Shown here: piece after piece, positions 24,166-32,818 of the stretch | How the letters are laid out: each line of letters opens with the position of its first letter | Numbering within the stretch: the first letter of the stretch is position 1 | NCBI RefSeq assembly: GCF_042665195.1 | Contig: NZ_JBHTBW010000045.1 | Coordinates: 1-64,000, forward strand | DNA length: 64,000 nucleotides | Reading direction: 5' to 3' | From: Laceyella putida | GTDB lineage: Bacteria > Bacillota > Bacilli > Thermoactinomycetales > Thermoactinomycetaceae | Program-made: the position numbers and the translations under genes | The notes under the pieces: generated by a model | What the model was told of the DNA's origin: nothing | Seen by the model: only the letters and a program-made list of their open reading frames with translations | The model's database searches: none

Positions 24166-24867
24166 ATGAGTAAATATATCATCATAGATCCCGGTCATGG
24201 AGGGAAAGATAGCGGCGCCGTAGGATTCGGTTTACTAGAAAAGGATGTTGTGCTGAACCTTGCCAAGCGGATGAATGATCTCTTTGGCGAATACGATGAT
24301 GCGACAGTTTCCTTAACGCGTTGGGACGACCGATTTTTGGAACTGAATGAGCGGGCCGACTTTGCGAACAAGCGAGATTGTGACTTGTTCGTTTCCATTC
24401 ACAATAATTCGGCCAGTCCATCAGCGAACGGGTTTGAATCATATATCCACCCAGACGCAACTTCAGCGACTGTAGGTCATCAAGGGATCGTGCATTCCTA
24501 TGTAATGAAATACTTATCGCAACACAACATTCAGGATCGAGGCAAAAAGCGGGCAAACTTTGCTGTTCTTCGAGAGACCACCATGCCAGCTATCTTGCTC
24601 GAAAACTTGTTCATTACTAATGAAAGAGAAAACCAACTATTGCAGGACACTGATTTCTTGGACGGGCTGGCGAAATCCATTGTCGAAGGAATTGCGGAAG
24701 CCCTTGGGTTGAGAAAGAAGGACATCAACCCAAAGCCGATGTACCGCGTCACTGTTAATGGCGTTTTTGTGGTGGATACTGCTTACTCAGCCATTATTAA
24801 AGAGAAGGTGGAAAAAGCGGTGCTTGACCAAGCAGATGAAGTCATAATCAAAAAGCGCGGAACCTAA
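24166..24867 (+). CDS. N-acetylmuramoyl-L-alanine amidase (Amidase_3)
   Basis: ATG 24166 has GAAAGGGGAAGG upstream. The 233-residue enzyme cuts the amide bond between MurNAc and L-Ala in peptidoglycan. Zinc and catalytic residues are visible: His11 in IIDPGHGGKDSGAVG, Glu25 in LLEKDVV, His near 79 in LFVSIHNNSAS and Glu in PAILLENLFI. After residue 180 comes a short SPOR-like tail (PMYRVTVNGVFVVDTAYSA, KAVLDQADEVIIKKR). There is no signal peptide, as in CwlC-type mother-cell or phage lysis amidases. Small phage-like genes lie upstream, but no holin is obvious. Confidence 0.92.
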   Translation: MSKYIIIDPGHGGKDSGAVGFGLLEKDVVLNLAKRMNDLFGEYDDATVSLTRWDDRFLELNERADFANKRDCDLFVSIHNNSASPSANGFESYIHPDATSATVGHQGIVHSYVMKYLSQHNIQDRGKKRANFAVLRETTMPAILLENLFITNERENQLLQDTDFLDGLAKSIVEGIAEALGLRKKDINPKPMYRVTVNGVFVVDTAYSAIIKEKVEKAVLDQADEVIIKKRGT

Positions 24868-25016
24868 TCTTAAAACAATCCCTCTTGTTTATAGAGTTCA
24901 AACATTGTTTGGAGCTTCTTCTGTGTCATCACTTCCGTATGCACATAATTTTTCACACATATAAACATACACCTTTGCCAGGCGTCAAATGACGCCCATT
25001 CGGTCAAAGTGTGAAG

Positions 25017-25052
25017 AAAAGGCTGCTCTTGATCAAAGCGGCCTTTTCTTGT
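25017..25052 (+). terminator. Terminator downstream of the amidase
   Basis: AAAAGGCTGC-tcttgatcaaa-GCGGCCTTTT followed by CTTG. It overlaps a minus-strand open frame (24870-25298) that I reject. Confidence 0.7.
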
Positions 25053-25106
25053 GCAAAGCAAAACCCCTCCCGAGTGAGGGGCGGCGGGTATTTCTAGTAA
25101 AACGCG

Positions 25107-25145
25107 AACAACCTCCCGTGAATGCATCAGAGGAGGTTGTTTGTT
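25107..25145. terminator. Hairpin in front of repeat pair D
   Basis: ACAACCTCC-cgtgaatgcatcaga-GGAGGTTGT followed by TTGTTT. Position and arm sequence recall the CAACCTCC hairpins of modules A-C. Confidence 0.6.
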
Positions 25146-25249
25146 TAAGTCCAAAGTGGATTCAAAGGTACAAGTGAGCATTTGGATGTCTTCCGCCTCC
25201 ACAAGAATTGCCTGTCTATGTTCTAATTCCAAAATGGATTCAATGAAAC
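25143..25249 (+). CRISPR. Diverged CRISPR-like repeat pair D
   Basis: 25143-25171 (GTCCAAAGTGGATTCAAAGG core) and 25220-25249 (ATTCCAAAATGGATTCAATG core, ending ATGAAAC) resemble the repeats of arrays A-C, especially the ATTCCAAAATGG core of C. The spacer (25172-25219) is 48 nt, close to the 49-50 nt of the others. A hairpin precedes the pair, and another lies about 45 bp after it. This may be an old, decayed module of the same family. Confidence 0.4.
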
Positions 25250-25302
25250 TCTCCGCCATTATTGGCTTCTGGAGATTCTCAACGCTCAAAACCCGCATAA
25301 TT

Positions 25303-25362
25303 CCGTTAGCTACAAACTGATTCTACCCGAAAAACACGGGGGGTTTGTAGCTAAATACGAGG
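25303..25362. terminator. Hairpin after repeat pair D
   Basis: TTAGCTACAAAC ... GTTTGTAGCTAA, a perfect 12-bp stem with an inner CCCG/CGGG helix. Confidence 0.65.
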
Positions 25363-25491
25363 TCTGAGTGTAAATGTACATAATATTAAGATAACACACA
25401 TCGCCCGACTAGTCAAAAATAACCCCCCTCCCAAATCAACGAGAGGGGTACAAAATAGTGGCTTTGTAACCCTATCGCTTGAACTCGATTT

Positions 25492-26188
25492 CTACATTCT
25501 TCGCCCCAAGTTGGCGGTAATGCTGTTCCAGTCCTTCTTTGAGCAAATCAAATAAAAAAGCACCTGGCCAAAAACCAAGCGCTTAAAACAGCGGGAACTG
25601 TATTCAAATTCGTAGCAATCCGCACGGTCAACCATATAGCATACTTGGACGCATCGTCCATCTGGCTCAAACGCCTTTCGGACAATCCGGACGATCGAGA
25701 TGCTTGCATCCTGCGGGAGATTAAGATCTCTTTCCGTATCATTCGGTAAGGATGAAATCAAATTTTCCTGACAGTCAACGGGATCAGCACCGAGTTGCTT
25801 GAGACAGCCATATATCATGGCTTCCTCTTCCTTCAGCATTGCTCTCAGCGCTTTTAGGTCAACACCATTCGGAATATATGAACGAGTTGACGCAATCAGG
25901 ATGTCATCACGATATTGGCGTGTATGGTTGCCTGGATCACCGTGTTCCTCCAAGAAGTCCCCTTTCCGACTGGACCGATAAGGCAGGGGACGAACCCTCC
26001 GCCGGTTAGGATTTGACCCCGAAGAAAAAACCAAACCATCACGGATGAGCGCATTCACCGCAGATTGAATTGTTTAGGAAGACACTTCAAACTCTTTGAT
26101 TAGTTCGATATTGGTTGAAAATTCGCTACCTGGCGGATAAGTTCCAGCCGTGATTCTGTCCCGAAGTTGTTCATAAAGATTGATACAT
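25492..26188 (-). pseudogene. GntR/HutC-family regulator with a nonsense codon
   Basis: From ATG 26188 the frame reads MYQSLYEQLRDRITAGTYPP then ELIKEFEVSS, a TAA stop, and TIQSAVNALIRDGLVFSSGS. In the GntR recognition helix this position is normally Gln or Arg, so CAA to TAA is the likely change. After the stop the frame continues to 25492 with a UTRA-type ligand domain (ERDLNLPQDASISIVRIVRK), whose last part looks shifted. It lies just upstream of the YesN-like gene but probably no longer acts. Confidence 0.75.
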
Positions 26189-26214
26189 GACCCATTCGTT
26201 ATCTAGGCCATTCA

Positions 26215-27720
26215 TTATTTGGCTATATGTTTTTGCTGTTTACGGTATTCTGAAGGATAGCAGCCCGCAAATTCCGTAAACAGCTTGGTAAAGTGTCTTA
26301 CGCTGTAATAGCCGACCTGTTCAGCGACTTGCTGGACTTGGATATCGGATTTAGTTAATAGTTCTTTTGCTTTTAACATCCGGATCCTTGTCAAATATTT
26401 CATAAATGTGGTTCCCGTCTTTTTGCGAAAAAGGGTGCTCAGGTAGTTGGGGGTGACGCCCAACGTTTCCGCAATTTGCCCAATCCCTATATCATTCATG
26501 TAATGTTGATCAATAAAAGCAATGACCTGGTCCACGGCATCGTGCTGACGATTTTCATCTTTTTGGTTATGAGTCAACAGATTTTCGCCATGAGCTTGCA
26601 ACTTATTCAGCCAAGTGTTGAAATCTTTACCGCCCGTCCATTCGCACCCTGTGGAAACCTTGAGGAATTTCTGCGCATGATCCCACAACTTCTCGTCGTC
26701 ATTCAACGGGTATCGGTATTTTTCAAGTTTTGTCAACGTTTTCATGAATTCCAAATATCTCTTTTCCTTATAGAACTTGGATATGCTTATAAGAAGCTCG
26801 CTTAGCCCTCTCATCATGGAGTCTTTATGGTGAATCTGAAGATCCTCAAACCGCCAACATCGATTCATCCCCACAACCGTGCGGCAAGGTGAATGTTCCT
26901 GAATCAGGCTGGCTTGTCTGTAAAGGCTGTCTATAGAATGGCATTCCTTCCCATGGATCATCGTTATTGACAGGTCTTCAGCCGAAAACCGCGTAAATCC
27001 GGCCTTAATCTCATCGAAATACAGGTTGATCCGTTTCTTTCCCTCGCTTCCGTTTGTGAATCCCCAGCAGCCAATCGTCATCCATTCCCCGTTTGGCAAT
27101 GGAAACAGGGCGATTCTGGAGTCCGGGGACAAAAACTTTGTGATGATACGCTGTATCTCAAACGCGGATTTTCTTAACCGCTCCGCTATGGTTTTCTCTG
27201 GAAGATGGCTGTCCACATAGAACACAGCGCCGAGAAAGCGGCTGTTTGAAGGCAGACCATCACCGTTAATCTCTTCAACAGCGCTAAGTCCGTGAAAAAG
27301 CGCCATCATCTCGTTTGCAAACGCTTTGTTCTGTCTTTTTAATTGATCTTGATAACTAAGATATAAATCATGCAACACCTTTTCCAATTCTTCAGGGCTT
27401 GCCGGTTTCAGCAAATAATTGGCGGCGCCGAGCCGAATGGCCTCCTGGGCATAACTAAATTCGGAAAAACCGGTGAGAATCACCCATTGGGTACGCGGTG
27501 AGATTGTTTTACCGGTTTTGATCGCCTCCAGCCCATTACATTTCGGCATTCTGACATCAACAAAGGCGATATCGGGTTGACACTCTTTTAATCGTTCGAT
27601 CATCTCTTCCCCGTTGGCCGCTTCCTCGACAATCCGCACCGGAAAAGAATCCAATTCTTCCAGCATGCTTCTTAAGCTCAAACGGACCAGGCTTTCATCA
27701 TCCGCTATGAACACCCTCAT
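26215..27720 (-). CDS. YesN-type response regulator with AraC domain
   Basis: The 501-residue protein has an N-terminal receiver domain (FIADDESLVRLSLRSMLEEL) with phosphoacceptor Asp55 in FVDVRMPKCNG and the conserved Lys in NYLLKPA. A long linker follows, and the C-terminus (residues about 395-495) is a double AraC helix-turn-helix (IGQIAETLGVTPNYLSTLFR; VAEQVGYYSVRHFTKLFTEF). It overlaps the kinase gene by 4 bp (ATGA), so the two are translated together. The pair lies divergent from a sugar ABC operon, the likely target, as with YesMN-type systems for plant sugars. Confidence 0.93.
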   Translation of the reverse strand: MRVFIADDESLVRLSLRSMLEELDSFPVRIVEEAANGEEMIERLKECQPDIAFVDVRMPKCNGLEAIKTGKTISPRTQWVILTGFSEFSYAQEAIRLGAANYLLKPASPEELEKVLHDLYLSYQDQLKRQNKAFANEMMALFHGLSAVEEINGDGLPSNSRFLGAVFYVDSHLPEKTIAERLRKSAFEIQRIITKFLSPDSRIALFPLPNGEWMTIGCWGFTNGSEGKKRINLYFDEIKAGFTRFSAEDLSITMIHGKECHSIDSLYRQASLIQEHSPCRTVVGMNRCWRFEDLQIHHKDSMMRGLSELLISISKFYKEKRYLEFMKTLTKLEKYRYPLNDDEKLWDHAQKFLKVSTGCEWTGGKDFNTWLNKLQAHGENLLTHNQKDENRQHDAVDQVIAFIDQHYMNDIGIGQIAETLGVTPNYLSTLFRKKTGTTFMKYLTRIRMLKAKELLTKSDIQVQQVAEQVGYYSVRHFTKLFTEFAGCYPSEYRKQQKHIAK

Positions 27721-29453
27721 GCTCTCACATCCTTTTCCGGTATTTGAATGGTGACACTCGTACCTGAGCCTTCCTTACTTTCTATGGAAAATGTCGATTC
27801 GGGATAGGTTATCATTAAACGTTCCCGTACGTTGGAAATACCGATGCTCCGGTTATTCGTCATGTTGTTTGCGTCAAACCCGACCCCATTATCATGAATG
27901 TTGATGACTAAGTACGGCTCGTCCCCGATCTCTTTGATTGTTGCGGAAATGACCAGTTTGCATGGATTGTCTGACGGTTCAATTCCATGAATGATCGCAT
28001 TTTCAATGAGGGGCTGGAGCAACAGTTTCAAGATCCGGCAGTTGCCGAGCACCTCGCCATAATGGATCTCCACTTCCATTCGATCTTGAAAACGTAGCCG
28101 TTGGAGTCCACAATATTGCTCGATGAATCGAAACGCATCTTTGATGGTTGTCCATTCCTCTTTGTCTAAAATATATCGAAGCATTGAACCAAGAGACAAG
28201 ATCGCATGTTCCAGTGTTTTGCGATCACCCATCCGATTCAAAGCGATAAAACCGTTTAACGTGTTAAAAATAAAATGCGGTTGGATCTGGGACTGGAGTG
28301 CGCGATATTCGGCATTTCGTTGATTTAACACCGCTTTATACTCACGGTCAATCAATTCGTTTATTTTTTCGATCATCAGGTTGAATGAATGTCCCAGCTG
28401 GGCGATTTCGTCATTCCCCCGCGTCTCCAGCCGAACTTGCAAATCTCCATGTTGCACTCTTTTCATCACCCGTATCGCATGTTGAAACGGGTTCACAATC
28501 CATTTGGAAAGAGCGGAAAACAGCAGGTACGTTAACACCAAACCGCCAATGGCAAACATAATCCCCGCCAGGAACATCCACTTGAGCTTCGCGTTAAGTT
28601 CAGATTTGGAAAGCAGAACAACGATTTTCCAATTGGCTGGCTGGATTTCCTGTGAAACGACAACATAGGAATCATGTTCGTCTTGAATCGTCGTCTTTTT
28701 ATCCTTTATTTGCTTGATCATTTCGTCGGATACAGGAGAACTAGCGTAAAACAATTCGCCATTTTCATTAAATATGGCCCGTTTTGATGCAACATTGAAT
28801 TGGATATTTCCCATCATGCGTTTAAGCGCCGAAGTGTCCGCATCCGCGATGATGACCCCCAGCGGTCTCAAGGATTCGGGATCTTTAATGAGCCGGGCCA
28901 CCGAAAACACCTCGTCTGCGGGAGGGTTGTCCAAATAATCCTGTGCATGGGCGCTGATAAAGATCGCTTTTCCGTTTGCGGCAATGGCTTTTCTATACCA
29001 CTCTTGATTCTTGTAAGGGAAATCGTCTATCGATTTTGAAATTCCGTTCGTGGTAACATAGACCGATCCATCGGCTGGCAGGATAATGGTTCCGACAATA
29101 TCAGCCCGCAGATTATGGAAATAAGTGGACAAGGAGTTGGCGAGCGTTCTCTCCACAAACACCTCTGTTGATAAATCGGCTTCGTCATATCCGAACACTT
29201 TTAACTGGAGCGCCCTCATCAAAGGATCGTTAAAATAAGGAATGATTGTAATCCTTTCCAAATCGTCAAGATACATTTCGATATTGTGGCTTAACGTCTG
29301 CAAGGTTGTTTCCGTTAAGGTTTGTGTTTCCTTTTCAATTAAATATTGAAAGGTATAAGGCATAATAATGGAAATGATCACAATCGGGATCAAAATGGTC
29401 AATCCGTAGAATATGGTCAGTTTCCCCTTCAGCGTATACGCTTTCATGAACAT
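27717..29453 (-). CDS. YesM-type sensor histidine kinase
   Basis: The 578-residue protein has an N-terminal membrane helix (LTIFYGLTILIPIVIISIIM), an extracellular sensor domain of the Cache type (residues about 40-290), a second helix (MFLAGIMFAIGGLVLTYLLF), a HAMP domain, the His_kinase core with the phosphorylated His in QSQIQPHFIFNTLNG, and a C-terminal ATPase domain (INIHDNGVGF; ISNVRERL). AAAGGAG lies before ATG 29453, with a second ATG two codons later also possible. It probably senses an extracellular sugar, perhaps through the nearby binding protein, and phosphorylates the overlapping response regulator. Confidence 0.93.
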   Translation of the reverse strand: MFMKAYTLKGKLTIFYGLTILIPIVIISIIMPYTFQYLIEKETQTLTETTLQTLSHNIEMYLDDLERITIIPYFNDPLMRALQLKVFGYDEADLSTEVFVERTLANSLSTYFHNLRADIVGTIILPADGSVYVTTNGISKSIDDFPYKNQEWYRKAIAANGKAIFISAHAQDYLDNPPADEVFSVARLIKDPESLRPLGVIIADADTSALKRMMGNIQFNVASKRAIFNENGELFYASSPVSDEMIKQIKDKKTTIQDEHDSYVVVSQEIQPANWKIVVLLSKSELNAKLKWMFLAGIMFAIGGLVLTYLLFSALSKWIVNPFQHAIRVMKRVQHGDLQVRLETRGNDEIAQLGHSFNLMIEKINELIDREYKAVLNQRNAEYRALQSQIQPHFIFNTLNGFIALNRMGDRKTLEHAILSLGSMLRYILDKEEWTTIKDAFRFIEQYCGLQRLRFQDRMEVEIHYGEVLGNCRILKLLLQPLIENAIIHGIEPSDNPCKLVISATIKEIGDEPYLVINIHDNGVGFDANNMTNNRSIGISNVRERLMITYPESTFSIESKEGSGTSVTIQIPEKDVRA

Positions 29454-29600
29454 TTTTCTCCTTTATCTAATTAGAAGATAACGAATTAAGTCGAATTTCG
29501 TCAATCATAGAAATGAGCGCGCAAAATGTAGAATCGGGGCATGTGAAAACGGATACACAATTGGTATTCTTTAAGGTAACAGAACGAAGGGGGAAATGGG

Positions 29601-30865
29601 ATGAAAAAGATTGCGATGCTCTCTCTCATCTTTTTACTCTGTATGGGATTGATCGGCTGTTCCATTGGCGGATCAAGTGATTCGACGTCAGGCGGGAAAG
29701 TCAAACTGACGGTCATGTCAAGTACGTCAGACCAAGGAATGAAAATCGTTTTTCAGGATGTGGTTAACGATTTTGAAAAGCAACATCCGAATATTGATAT
29801 CGATCTGCAATTTCCCGGGTCGAACTATGAAAATATTTTAAAAATGAAAATGGCTTCGAATGAGCTTCCTGATTTGTTCGATACGCACGGCTGGGCCATC
29901 AAGCGTTATGGTGACTTTTTGGCGGATTTACGAGGGGAAAAGTGGGTTGCCAATCTGTCTGACTCGATCAAACCGGTGATTACCGATAAAGAGGGAAAAG
30001 TCTATGTCATGCCCCTTAATGAAGCGAAAGAGGGGGTCCTCTACAACATCGAAATCTTGGAGAAATACCATATTAGGATTCCCAAAACGTATGATCAATT
30101 GATGGCTGCAGCGGAAAAAATCAAAACTGAAAGCAAAGGCGAAGTGACGCCTTTTTATTTCGCCGCCCTCGATTCTTGGACGATCGGCCAGTACTTTGAT
30201 TACTTTGCGACACCCTTATTAATCAGTCCGAAGGAAAATCACGCCGATGCCTTGCTGAATAACCGATTTGATTGGTCCAACTGGACATTCCTCCCCAATC
30301 ATTTCAAGAACATGTATGACAAAGGCTTCATCAACAAAGACATGTTGACGGCCAAATACGCAGATGAAGCAAGATTATTCGCTGAAAACAAATTGGCCTT
30401 TGCTTTTCATGCGCCGGCATCCGTGGCGGATGTGAAGAAAATCAATCCCCATGCCAAAATCGGCGTTTTCCCGATTCCCTCCATCAAAAAAGGGGATGAA
30501 CCCACCTTTGTCGGAGGAGAACGAAACACATTGGGCATTTGGAAAGACACAAAGCATATGAAAGAAGCGAAACAATTTCTTGAGTTCGTGTCGAAAGAAG
30601 AGAACATCAAAAAACTGTCAGATTCCACCCTCGCACCCGCTCCATTCAAACAGGTGAAAGCCGGCGGGGAATTTGCTGAGTATTATGATCAATATCAAGA
30701 TACAAGGGTCTTTCCATACTTTGACCGGGTGTATCTTCCAAACGGCATGTGGGATGTCATGTGCACACTTGGCCAAGAGCTGATTGCCGGAAACATTACA
30801 CCGGACCAATTCTCCGCAAAAATGAAGGAAGAAGTCAACCGGTTGACCAGCCAACAAAAAAATAA
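29601..30865 (+). CDS. Sugar ABC transporter substrate-binding lipoprotein (probable frameshift at the end)
   Basis: GAAGGGGG precedes ATG 29601. A lipoprotein signal (MKKIAMLSLIFLLCMGLIGC) is followed by a family 1 solute-binding fold: LTVMSSTSDQGMKIVFQDVV, LPDLFDTHGWAIKRYGDFLA, YVMPLNEAKEGVLYNIEILE. Binding proteins of this family end near the segment NRLTSQQK. As sequenced, an A7 run (30856-30862) reads past TAA at 30863 and adds about 100 unrelated residues that overlap the permease gene to 31166. With A8 the stop at 30863-30865 is in frame and the protein has about 421 residues. A homopolymer deletion, real or technical, is the simplest explanation. The cargo sugar is unknown. Confidence 0.9.
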
Positions 30866-30930
30866 GCTGTTTTTTCCAAAAGGGGGGAGAAACCAACCCC
30901 CTTTACCATCCAAGCCAAGGAGGGTAAGAC

Positions 30931-31881
30931 ATGCAAAATGGGGCTGCCAGGAACGTGAACACGGCCATCATGCCAGATGCGCCAATGGCAAAACCGCTCA
31001 AAAAAAGGAGAACATTAACATCGACCTTCTGGATCAATTTCATGTACGTACCGGCATTATTGCTGTTTTGCGTATTTATTTTTTATCCGTTTTTAAAAGG
31101 GATCATGATCTCATTTACAAACTGGGACGGCTATTCACAAGCCTCCATCTGGGTCGGCCTGGATAATTACAAAAGAATGTTCGATGACCCGAACATCGGC
31201 ACGGTCGTCAAAAATACGTTCATCTACGGACTCGGAAGCACGTTTTTTCAGAACCTGATTGGACTCTTGTACGCACTCTTGTTAAACCGGAGCATTAAAA
31301 TAAGGGGACTGACCCGAACGATCGTTTATTTGCCGGTTGTTATCAGCCCGCTCATTATGGGGTATATTTGGTATTTCATTTTCCAACTTCATGGCGGTGC
31401 GCTTAATGACATCATCCTGCCGTTCCGTGATGAACCGATTAATCTATTGGCTGATCCGGAAAAAAACGTGTGGATCATTACCTTTGTCAACACTTACCAG
31501 TACTTGGGGATTGCGATGTTCATCTATCTGGCGGGCCTGCAATCGATTCCCAAAGATTACTATGAAGCGGCCGATCTGGACGGCGCTTCGCAGTGGGGCC
31601 GTTTCTGGCACATCACCCTGCCGATGCTCGCCCCTTCCATCACGATTAATATCGTCTTAAATGTGATCGGTGGCATGAAACTGTTTGATGTGATTGTGGC
31701 GATGACCAACGGGGGCCCGGGTTATGCGTCACAATCGCTGTCAACGATGATGTACCAGATGTACTTTGCCCGCCAGGACGCGGGATATGCCGCTTCCTTG
31801 GGCAACCTGATGTTTGTGCTCATCAGCGTCATCAGTTTGGTCTCTCTCCTCTATTTAAGAAGAAAGGAGATCGTGCGATGA
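30931..31881 (+). CDS. Sugar ABC transporter permease (MalF-type)
   Basis: An AAGGAGGG site precedes ATG 30931. The 316-residue membrane protein has about six helices (NFMYVPALLLFCVFIFYPFL first) and the EAA loop that docks the ATPase (YYEAADLDGASQWGRFWHIT then LPML). It ends four bases into the next permease gene. No ATPase gene is in the operon; in Bacillales a shared MsmX-type ATPase often serves several such transporters. Confidence 0.94.
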   Translation: MQNGAARNVNTAIMPDAPMAKPLKKRRTLTSTFWINFMYVPALLLFCVFIFYPFLKGIMISFTNWDGYSQASIWVGLDNYKRMFDDPNIGTVVKNTFIYGLGSTFFQNLIGLLYALLLNRSIKIRGLTRTIVYLPVVISPLIMGYIWYFIFQLHGGALNDIILPFRDEPINLLADPEKNVWIITFVNTYQYLGIAMFIYLAGLQSIPKDYYEAADLDGASQWGRFWHITLPMLAPSITINIVLNVIGGMKLFDVIVAMTNGGPGYASQSLSTMMYQMYFARQDAGYAASLGNLMFVLISVISLVSLLYLRRKEIVR

Positions 31882-32696
31882 ATGGAAAAAAACAAAAAAA
31901 GTGGCTGCTGGCGGCGGCGGTGTTCATCAGCGTCTTCCACATCGTCCCACTGTATTTGCTGGCCAGCACCTCGTTTAAGAAGGACAGTGACCTCAGTTCA
32001 AAATGGGTGTTTCCTGATTATTTGTATCTCGACAATTTCAAAAATGCTTGGGAAAATGCCAATCTTGGGACGGCGTTTGTCAACAATTTCTTGATTACTG
32101 TCATTGCCTTGTCGCTTGTGCTGGTCATCGGGGCGCTCGCTTCTTATCCGCTGGCCAGATTTCAAACAAAATTAAACAAATTCATGTACGTGTTGTTTAT
32201 CTCAGCCCTGATTGTGCCGCCGTTAACGATTCTTGTTCCGTTATACCAATTTATCGTCGAGTTGGGCGGATTGAATTCATACTGGGCGATCATCGCCCTG
32301 CATGTCACGTTTAACTTGCCGATAACCATCTTTCTTTACACCGGATTTATCAATACCATCCCGCGCGAATTGGACGAGGCGGCGATGATTGACGGCGCCT
32401 CTAGAATCGGGCTTTTCTTCCGAATCATTTTGCCCTTGTTGCAACCGGTTACGGTGACGGTCATCATTTTGACCGGGGTGACAATCTGGAATGACTACCA
32501 ATTCTCGGTATTCTTCCTGCAAAACAGCGAGATGGCGACGATTACCGTGGCACTGTCAACATTCTTCTCCATGTTCAACAACAACATCGGCTGGGTGGCC
32601 GCCGGTTCCTTGCTGGGCATGTTGCCGGTCACGATTCTTTATCTCTTTTTGCAAAAATACTTTATTGAAGGCATGTCAGCGGGAGCGGTCAAATAA
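31878..32696 (+). CDS. Sugar ABC transporter permease (MalG-type)
   Basis: Overlaps the previous gene by ATGA and has GAAAGGAG within that gene's end. The 272-residue protein has six helices (WLLAAAVFISVFHIVPLYLL first) and the EAA loop (LDEAAMIDGASRIGLFFRII then LPLL). With the upstream permease and binding protein it forms a carbohydrate importer. The operon ends at the terminator at 32775. Confidence 0.94.
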   Translation: MNGKKQKKWLLAAAVFISVFHIVPLYLLASTSFKKDSDLSSKWVFPDYLYLDNFKNAWENANLGTAFVNNFLITVIALSLVLVIGALASYPLARFQTKLNKFMYVLFISALIVPPLTILVPLYQFIVELGGLNSYWAIIALHVTFNLPITIFLYTGFINTIPRELDEAAMIDGASRIGLFFRIILPLLQPVTVTVIILTGVTIWNDYQFSVFFLQNSEMATITVALSTFFSMFNNNIGWVAAGSLLGMLPVTILYLFLQKYFIEGMSAGAVK

Positions 32697-32774
32697 AAAT
32701 TGAGTGGCCCGAACCATCATGCGACGCGCATCAATGGGACGGGCCTTCGCTTTTGCCATGCACTCTGTCCAAAA

Positions 32775-32810
32775 CAAAGAACCACAGCCCGTTTCGCCGT
32801 GGTTCTTTGC
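32775..32810. terminator. Bidirectional terminator between ABC operon and metE
   Basis: AAAGAACCACAGC / GCCGTGGTTCTTT (one internal mismatch); AT-rich sides on both strands serve two convergent units. Confidence 0.75.
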
Positions 32811-32818
32811 GCAAACCT

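Noticed and set aside
24870..25298. 142-codon minus-strand ORF after the amidase gene
   Set aside because: It runs through two plus-strand terminator hairpins and the diverged repeat pair D; its codons reflect those structures. No family is recognised.
30866..31166. C-terminal extension of the sugar-binding protein
   Set aside because: The added residues have low similarity to anything expected and overlap the permease start. A one-base homopolymer deletion explains the extension.
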